A stretch of DNA of 24,558 nt, taken from positions 1 through 24,558 of the forward strand of contig NZER01000402.1 in the NCBI GenBank assembly GCA_002690445.1, in the 5' to 3' direction. The notes under the pieces were generated by a model. It searched no databases, was not told the origin of the DNA, and saw only the letters and a list, made by a program, of their open reading frames with translations. The stretch is from Candidatus Pacearchaeota archaeon. Lineage in GTDB: Archaea > Nanoarchaeota > Nanoarchaeia > Pacearchaeales > GW2011-AR1. Positions 19,628 through 24,558 of the stretch are shown here, one piece after another; position 1 is the first letter of the stretch, and each line of letters opens with the position of its first letter. Both the position numbers and the translations under genes were made by a program.

Positions 19628-21579
19628 TGCCTATAACAACATTCGCAGGATTAATCGCAACCCCTGACTCACAAAAAGATTTTCTGGTTATAGTTACCCC
19701 GAAGAAGCAGCTTTTTAATTGGGCAAAAACAGGTGGAAGAACAAATGTCTATGAGGTTTCCTGGGCAAACATTTTTGAAGCATCTTCTGGTTTTGGTAAT
19801 ACCTATAGATTAACTTCATCCGTTGAGCATAATGGGACAGCATTGGATACTTTGGGTTCGACTGCAGCTGTGGATGCATCAGCAGGTTCATATTGGCATG
19901 ACACCTCAAATGATTTGCTTTATATTCATACAACAAATTCATCTAATCCTAATAGTGTTGCCAATTATATTGTAGTATTTTTCAATCTATTTATTTCATC
20001 TGGTATGGGCAAAGCAGGACAGGGCAAAATCTTTTCAGATATTTATTATGAGCCATTGCTTTCTGCTGATAATATTCCATCTTTCATCTATGAGCAAACC
20101 GATTTGCTTGCAGGCGGTGGAATGAAAACAGGCACAGCAAGATTTGAGCTTAAAAACCCCTATGGATTTTGGGACATAATGATCGATGATTTTTCCTGGA
20201 AAAACGCAGATTGGAAATTATACTTTGGTGGAGAAAGCTTGCCATTCACCGAATATGCTCTAGTCTATATGGGCAGCATCCGCCAAGAAGAATGGAATGA
20301 AAATAAAGTATATTACGACACAGTTAATTATATAGACCTGCTGAAAAGGATTGCACCTATAACAGCCTTGTCTGGTGCTGACGTTGCACCAGGAGATAGG
20401 GGTAAACCAATCCCATTTGCATTCGGGGTGCAAACTGCGATCAAGCCTTTATTATCTGATAATTCTACCGCTGATGCCTATGAATACACAATAGCAGATG
20501 CAAATTATCAAACCCTAAAATCAATAGATGCTGTTTATGATGGTGGGTCAGCAGTTGGTTCAGGGGATTTATCTTTGGATTTGGCAAATTGCAAATTTAC
20601 ATTCGTGACTTATACGCCAACAGGGGAAGTCACCTGTGATGTCAAAGGTGCGAAAATATCCGACATTACAGACGAGACCTCAACGGACTTAATGGCGTCA
20701 GGATCAGATGTTATCAAATTCTTCTTGAGGACTGTCCTGGGATTACCTGCTGCTAAATTGGATTCTGCATCTTTCGCATCGGCAAAGGCTGATAACACCT
20801 TTGCTCTAAATAAATACATGAGATATAGAAGGAATATATCTTCATATATTGCGGAAATCGAGAAATCAGTAATGGGAAATTTATATGTAAATAATAACGG
20901 CAAATTCCAACTTGATATTTATACCCCTACGAATGTGGAAGATGACAATTTGATTGACGAAGAAATGGATGGATTTGTTGTCAAAGCACCGATAGATAAA
21001 ATATTTGAAGGGATTAAGGTGCATTACAATCCAACTCCTTACGAAAGAGATGAAACATCGCCATTATCTTCGGGTGAGGAAGACACATATAAGGAAGTTG
21101 AAGGTACAAATAACAGGGCAAAGTATGTCGATAAACAGGATGCAGCATATAAAAATATCTATACCTGGATAACATCGGAAACAGACGCAAACGTTTTGAA
21201 GGGCAGATTACTGACATTGACAAATGCACCAATTAAGCAAATCGAGATCACAGTAAAAGGAATTAAACTCTTCCAACGAAAGCCAGGGGATGTTCTGAAA
21301 ATATCAAGGGCAACCGCACCAACGTCAACAGGCACGATGTTGGATGAGGGTTATCAGATCATAAGGATTTCAAAGGATTTCTCATTTAGCAGGGCAAGAA
21401 TATTGGTTGACAATTTTGCGGGATTAGGGTTATTTATTGGGATGTGGACATTGGATGCTGCACCTGCATGGGCAACAGCAAGCGATACAGAGAAAGCACA
21501 ATCAGGATTCTGGTGTGATGATAATGGTTTTTGCCTGACAGCAGATACATCGAGCCTGAATAAAAGCCTTTGGTGGTAA
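19627..21579 (+). CDS. Tail hub / tail-tip protein
   Basis: A 650-aa protein of the tail tip, probably the hub or a Dit-associated component that caps the tube. Residues ~1-110 are beta-rich with SQKDFLVIVTPKKQLFNWAK. A middle region has segments typical of hub/RBP-support proteins (GRGKPIPFAFGVQTA-like GDRGKPIPFAFGVQ, and KSIDAVYDGG). A later part reads AEIEKSVMGNLYVNNNGKFQ with LDIYTPT, then KQIEITVKGIKLFQRKPGDV, the latter as in late hub domains that end in a beta barrel (GYQIIRISKDFSFSRARILV). The last 40 residues are Trp/Ala-rich. It overlaps the previous stop (TAATG). A precise family is not resolved. Confidence 0.6.
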   Translation: MPITTFAGLIATPDSQKDFLVIVTPKKQLFNWAKTGGRTNVYEVSWANIFEASSGFGNTYRLTSSVEHNGTALDTLGSTAAVDASAGSYWHDTSNDLLYIHTTNSSNPNSVANYIVVFFNLFISSGMGKAGQGKIFSDIYYEPLLSADNIPSFIYEQTDLLAGGGMKTGTARFELKNPYGFWDIMIDDFSWKNADWKLYFGGESLPFTEYALVYMGSIRQEEWNENKVYYDTVNYIDLLKRIAPITALSGADVAPGDRGKPIPFAFGVQTAIKPLLSDNSTADAYEYTIADANYQTLKSIDAVYDGGSAVGSGDLSLDLANCKFTFVTYTPTGEVTCDVKGAKISDITDETSTDLMASGSDVIKFFLRTVLGLPAAKLDSASFASAKADNTFALNKYMRYRRNISSYIAEIEKSVMGNLYVNNNGKFQLDIYTPTNVEDDNLIDEEMDGFVVKAPIDKIFEGIKVHYNPTPYERDETSPLSSGEEDTYKEVEGTNNRAKYVDKQDAAYKNIYTWITSETDANVLKGRLLTLTNAPIKQIEITVKGIKLFQRKPGDVLKISRATAPTSTGTMLDEGYQIIRISKDFSFSRARILVDNFAGLGLFIGMWTLDAAPAWATASDTEKAQSGFWCDDNGFCLTADTSSLNKSLWW

Positions 21580-21594
21580 TAGGAGACATGAAAA

Positions 21595-22083
21595 ATGGCT
21601 GAAGGATTTGGTGAAAAGCCAACTGTTACAGTAGGGAGTGCTAGCAAAAAATCAGATTATGACAATTTGGTTGATTTTGTTGCAGGGTCAGAATGGTTAG
21701 ATGGCAATGCAGGGTTGACTTTTGTCGTGGGTGACTTCGGAAAAACAGCAAGGGTTGATGCTTCGGGCAATCAAACCATAAATCTGCCTTCAGTCTCTGC
21801 ATCAAATATTGGTGGCAGGTTTGCAATTGTAAAATTAGGTGCAGGGAATGTCACCATCCAGGCAGCAGATTCTGATACCATCGCCGATGGTGCAGGTGGT
21901 GGCACGTTGACAAATTCGGTGGCGGGTGAAGATTATGCTTGTGTTGTACTTGAGCTTGCAGCAGCGACTGAATGGGTTATTGTATCTGCTACAGGGTCAT
22001 GGGCAACATCCGCTCAAACATTTAAATATGGCGTTCCGATTTCTGGCGAATCTTTTCACCCATTTCTTCTTTATGGGGGATAA
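21595..22083 (+). CDS. Tail-tip/fibre protein, beta-rich
   Basis: A 162-aa protein with strong AGGAG before ATG 21595. Residues ~35-130 form an alternating beta pattern: GLTFVVGDFGKTARVDASGN, QTINLPSVSASNIGGRFAIV, GNVTIQAADSDTIADGAGGG and YACVVLELAAATEWVIVSAT. This kind of repeated beta segment is common in phage tail fibres and tip proteins that form trimers. The C-terminal FKYGVPISGESFHPFLLYGG could be a tip. Function inferred from position at the tail end. No enzymatic motif is visible. Confidence 0.55.
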   Translation: MAEGFGEKPTVTVGSASKKSDYDNLVDFVAGSEWLDGNAGLTFVVGDFGKTARVDASGNQTINLPSVSASNIGGRFAIVKLGAGNVTIQAADSDTIADGAGGGTLTNSVAGEDYACVVLELAAATEWVIVSATGSWATSAQTFKYGVPISGESFHPFLLYGG

Positions 22084-22089
22084 AAAAAA

Positions 22090-22437
22090 ATGGCAGATAC
22101 ATATAAAAGATTAGGTGCGGAAGAAATTGATGGATCAGGGAATGCAGTAACGACAAATATTGAACTATATGTTGTTGGTGGTGGTACCGAGACAATCGTA
22201 TCATCAATTAATATTTGCAACAGATCAGCAAATGTAGGCACAATAAGGGTCGCACATATTGATGGGGCATTAGGTGACATCGCTGACGAAGATTATATTA
22301 TTTATGACGAAACGATTGAAGCAAAAGGGCATATTACAATCCAATTAGGGATTTCGATGGAAGCTGCTGATACCTTGCTTTGCAGGTCGGATATAGTTGA
22401 TATTAATTTTATTGCATGGGGATTGGAAAAGACATGA
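22090..22437 (+). CDS. Small beta-sandwich virion protein
   Basis: A 115-aa protein with a recurring phage structural pattern: YKRLGAEEIDG, a TNIELYVVGGGTETIVSSI strand pair, SINICNRSANVGTIRV, DEDYIIYDETIEAKGHITI and a final strand INFIAWGLE. Similar short proteins are found among phage tail and decoration genes, where they bind on the particle surface. GGGGGAT lies upstream of the ATG. The next gene starts inside its stop codon (ATGA). The exact role is unknown. Confidence 0.55.
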   Translation: MADTYKRLGAEEIDGSGNAVTTNIELYVVGGGTETIVSSINICNRSANVGTIRVAHIDGALGDIADEDYIIYDETIEAKGHITIQLGISMEAADTLLCRSDIVDINFIAWGLEKT

Positions 22438-22754
22438 TAAGACAATCAATCCCATCACCTGTCTATGATTCGGTTATAGACGCATCTCATACAGGTGATA
22501 CAAATTGGACGACAGCTCTTAGCGTTGCAGGTAGGGGGAAAGCAGAAATCCACACAGATGCTACCAATCACACGAAGAGAGAACTCCGATTGACTATTGA
22601 TGGAACTCTTCTTTCATTTGGAGTGCCAGGGTATGCTTATGCTAATAGGGATGATATATTTATAATAGAATGGAATACAAGCATATTGATCGAATACCGC
22701 ACAAATATACACGATGAACTTGCCTATATTGATATAGCCTACTACAACCGATAG
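22434..22754 (+). CDS. Tail-tip paralogue A
   Basis: A 106-aa protein. The start is set at ATG 22434, which overlaps the previous stop (ATGA) and has GGAAAAG upstream, rather than ATG 22416. It is beta-rich: SVIDASHTGDTNWTTALSVA, then RELRLTIDGTLLSFG and IEWNTSILIEYRTNIHDELA, ending IDIAYYNR. It shares the core TGDTNWTTALSVAGRGKAEI with the next gene and is a clear tandem paralogue, with the rest diverged. Probably a surface-exposed tip or decoration subunit. Confidence 0.55.
   Translation: MIRQSIPSPVYDSVIDASHTGDTNWTTALSVAGRGKAEIHTDATNHTKRELRLTIDGTLLSFGVPGYAYANRDDIFIIEWNTSILIEYRTNIHDELAYIDIAYYNR
22488..22553 (+). repeat. 66-bp direct repeat, copy 1 (paralogue A)
   Basis: Begins CATACAGGTGATACAAATTG and runs to GAAATCCAC. 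It matches 22823-22888 at 65 of 66 positions; the one difference is G versus A at 22511. Sequence outside the block is much less similar. Confidence 0.9.
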
Positions 22755-22768
22755 GACAATACAAGAAA

Positions 22769-23089
22769 ATGGGGATAACAAGGAGTGCCTCAGATGTTTA
22801 TGATGCTGTTGTATCTGTATCGCATACAGGTGATACAAATTGGACAACAGCTCTTAGCGTTGCAGGTAGGGGGAAAGCAGAAATCCACCTAAGCTGCAGT
22901 GCGAACAATACGCAGGAAATAAGGATAACAGTGGATGGAAGTCAACTCTATGCAGGCAAAATTGGATTAGGTGGCGTAATAGCGGCATATAGATTTGTTA
23001 TGGATTACAACAAATCGCTATTAGTGGAATACAGGGACAATGCGGGTTCTAATACCGTGTATTGCGATATTATATATTACAATAATTAG
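22769..23089 (+). CDS. Tail-tip paralogue B
   Basis: A 106-aa protein starting at ATG 22769 after a 14-base gap. It contains the same core as the preceding gene (TGDTNWTTALSVAGRGKAEI) and the same plan: EIRITVDGSQLYAG in place of ELRLTIDGTLLSFG, then FVMDYNKSLLVEYRDNAG and CDIIYYNN. The shared 66-base block contrasts with divergent flanks, so the pair arose by duplication with later exchange or strong constraint in the core. Probably a surface-exposed tip subunit; the role is inferred from position. Confidence 0.55.
   Translation: MGITRSASDVYDAVVSVSHTGDTNWTTALSVAGRGKAEIHLSCSANNTQEIRITVDGSQLYAGKIGLGGVIAAYRFVMDYNKSLLVEYRDNAGSNTVYCDIIYYNN
22823..22888 (+). repeat. 66-bp direct repeat, copy 2 (paralogue B)
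   Basis: Second copy of the block at 22488-22553, differing at one base. It encodes the shared TGDTNWTTALSVA core of the two small tip proteins. Confidence 0.9.
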
Positions 23090-23103
23090 GATGGGGTAGG
23101 AAA

Positions 23104-23406
23104 ATGAAGCATATAATATTTCATGAAGGGAATACAATCAAAGGGCAAGGAAGCTATTCTAATCCCGACCATATACCCCATGGACAGGAATACCTGGAAA
23201 CAACAGAAGAATTAGTGAGAAGCGAATATCCCCTTGAAATTTACGATGTTTCAGGGGGGAAAAAGGTGAGGATAAATGCAGCAGAAAAGATAAGGATTGA
23301 CACAAAGAAAGCAAAGATAAAAACAATAAGAGATAAAGTTGAAGCAGGGCAGGTGATAACTAACGAAGAGTTGGCATATCTGATGATAAACAAAGAAAGC
23401 CTGTGA
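23104..23406 (+). CDS. Small hypothetical tail-end protein
   Basis: A 100-aa protein with GGGGTAGG upstream of ATG 23104. It opens MKHIIFHEGNTIKGQGSYSN and has a QEYLETTEELVRSEYPLEIY segment, followed by a Lys-rich helix (AEKIRIDTKKAKIKTIRDKV) and a short DKVEAGQVITNEELAYLM end. The charged helical second half suggests a chaperone or an attachment part for a fibre; nothing more can be read. It ends in a GTGA overlap with the following large gene. Confidence 0.5.
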   Translation: MKHIIFHEGNTIKGQGSYSNPDHIPHGQEYLETTEELVRSEYPLEIYDVSGGKKVRINAAEKIRIDTKKAKIKTIRDKVEAGQVITNEELAYLMINKESL

Positions 23407-24558
23407 CGAATAATCAGCTTCCTGGGAATTTAACTGTCCCATTTATCAATAATGAATTGGGTTATCCTGTTTATTTAGCACCATTCCTGATCCCTGCGTT
23501 GCTTGTTAGGCACAATCTCGAAACTGCTGATATTGAAAAATACCTGCTCGATAAGATGGTTAAAAAGGAAGTTGGCAATACATTAAGATCATTTCTGGAT
23601 GCAGGATGGACAAGGGCAATTGATAAGAATATCCATAGACCGATAATAAAATCAGGTGGAAAATATCAACTGCCTGCACCAGAAGATGCTGAAACTGAAA
23701 TTGTCAATTATATCAACCCAAAATGGTTAAAGCAGGTAACAGAAAGAATCAAGGCTATTGTTGAAAGGCATATTATGTTCATTGGAACTTTAAGGGATAA
23801 CACAGCAATCCATAATTATCCTGGCAGCCATTGGCACATTCATTGGATGAATCCTGCAAAGAATAATCAGAACCTTCATTTTAAAAACACAAGCTTATAT
23901 CATTATCCTGAATGGGCTGATCCTTCAGCACCAAATCCACCAGGAAATAAGGTGAAGGCAAAGAACACAGGGCTAATGATTGAAGCCTTCTATGATACAA
24001 TCCTGGGGTTAATCCTGGCAGAAATAAAGCCAAAGTATAGAAAATTCTTTGGTGTTGAAGCAGGGAATGAAGTGCCTGCAAGGATCAGGTGGCATAAAAG
24101 AATGGATGCAATCTGCAGGAAGCATAGAATCCCTGTAGGCTATAGAAGAATCACAAGCATGGGCAGACCCAGGAAACCCCAAAAGGATGAATGGTTTTTC
24201 TATAGAACGCAAATATATAAAATCTTTAATTATTGTGTTCATCAAATTGGAAGTGCATCTGATTTGATAGATGTGATGAAAGCATGGAAGAAAGAAGATT
24301 ATGAAAGGGATGATGAAGGAAGGGTTGCTTTAGATGCAGAGGGGAAAAGTGAAAAGAAACCAATAAGGGCAAAATTTCTTCCTTCTTGTGATGGGCAACA
24401 ATATCCTTTAATTCCAGAGATTAAAAAGATTACAAAGGAATCACTTCAAACGAAAAACTATGGTTTAGAACTGCTATACGGCTTGTGGGGTGGAAAGCCA
24501 TTGCCTGATTTAGAATTTAAATATGGGAAAGCAATGATGAATCAATTCAAAATGTGGG
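23403..24558 (+). CDS. Glycoside hydrolase-like protein (3' partial)
   Basis: A frame of at least 385 codons open to the window end, starting at GTG 23403 in a GTGA overlap. The layout resembles a beta/alpha-barrel glycosidase: NPKWLKQVTERIKAIVERHI, the strand IMFIGTLRDNTAIHNY, an aromatic- and His-rich SHWHIHWMNP block, and KYRKFFGVEAGNE, ending in an Asn-Glu pair (E223) as in the acid/base site of clan GH-A enzymes. A later HRIPVGYRRITSMG strand follows. The C-terminal part seen here is Lys/Glu-rich. A tail-borne glycan-cleaving enzyme would fit its position. Family and substrate are unresolved; the family call is tentative. Confidence 0.5.
   Translation, partial: MTNNQLPGNLTVPFINNELGYPVYLAPFLIPALLVRHNLETADIEKYLLDKMVKKEVGNTLRSFLDAGWTRAIDKNIHRPIIKSGGKYQLPAPEDAETEIVNYINPKWLKQVTERIKAIVERHIMFIGTLRDNTAIHNYPGSHWHIHWMNPAKNNQNLHFKNTSLYHYPEWADPSAPNPPGNKVKAKNTGLMIEAFYDTILGLILAEIKPKYRKFFGVEAGNEVPARIRWHKRMDAICRKHRIPVGYRRITSMGRPRKPQKDEWFFYRTQIYKIFNYCVHQIGSASDLIDVMKAWKKEDYERDDEGRVALDAEGKSEKKPIRAKFLPSCDGQQYPLIPEIKKITKESLQTKNYGLELLYGLWGGKPLPDLEFKYGKAMMNQFKMW

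Noticed and set aside
22416..22436. Start of tail-tip paralogue A at ATG 22416
   Set aside because: ATG 22434 has GGAAAAG upstream and overlaps the previous stop as ATGA; the extra residues match nothing in the paralogue.

Overview
This window is a stretch of a tailed double-stranded DNA bacteriophage (Caudoviricetes) or prophage. All supported genes lie on the + strand, and the virion genes follow the usual order of a long non-contractile-tailed (siphovirus-like) phage. The DNA is AT-rich, arginine is mostly AGG/AGA, isoleucine often ATA, and all three stop codons are used normally. No integrase, repressor or tRNA is visible, so lifestyle is undetermined. Many starts have AGGAG- or GGTG-type ribosome binding sites, and one protein has a lipobox. 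I infer a bacterial host but cannot name it.

Layout. 1-1786 is a replication/recombination module: a replisome-organiser-like protein cut by the window start, a probable helicase loader, a small Cys-rich protein and a RusA-like resolvase. 1783-2520 holds a run of small membrane proteins, three of them chained by ATGA-type overlaps, followed by a PD-(D/E)XK nuclease-like protein (2555-3097). 3098-3722 is the only long non-coding stretch. It carries an inverted repeat, a very AT-rich segment, four tandem 32-bp repeats bracketed by two 24-bp direct repeats (a candidate origin), a 13-codon leader ORF and a strong intrinsic terminator. 3723-4883 resembles a host-lysis/envelope cassette: a DUF5675-type protein, a 52-aa protein overlapping a lipoprotein gene, and a membrane-anchored coiled-coil protein. 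5060-8344 is packaging: small terminase, large terminase, portal. 8353-13619 is head assembly: small accessory proteins, a minor head-like protein, a virion morphogenesis protein, scaffold, major capsid, a decoration candidate and a head-tail adaptor. 13619-23089 is the tail: terminator, tube, chaperone with a -1 frameshift, 800-aa tape measure, two large distal tail proteins and four small tip proteins. The window ends inside a large ORF that looks like a glycoside hydrolase.

How it fits together. Early proteins would load the host helicase at the phage origin and resolve recombination intermediates. After the terminator the late genes form one dense operon: terminase packages DNA through the portal into a scaffolded capsid, the adaptor and tail terminator join head and tail, and the chaperone G/GT pair assembles the tube around the tape measure. 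The distal proteins would recognise the surface, with a possible glycan-cleaving enzyme at the tip.

Most notable points: the iteron-like array at 3389-3509; the leader ORF and terminator at 3581-3685; the overlapping lysis-type genes at 4131-4524; the -1 slippery heptamer at 15818; an exact 38-bp inverted repeat shared by a head gene (9615-9652) and the tape measure gene (17973-18010); and two tandem tip paralogues sharing 65 of 66 bases.
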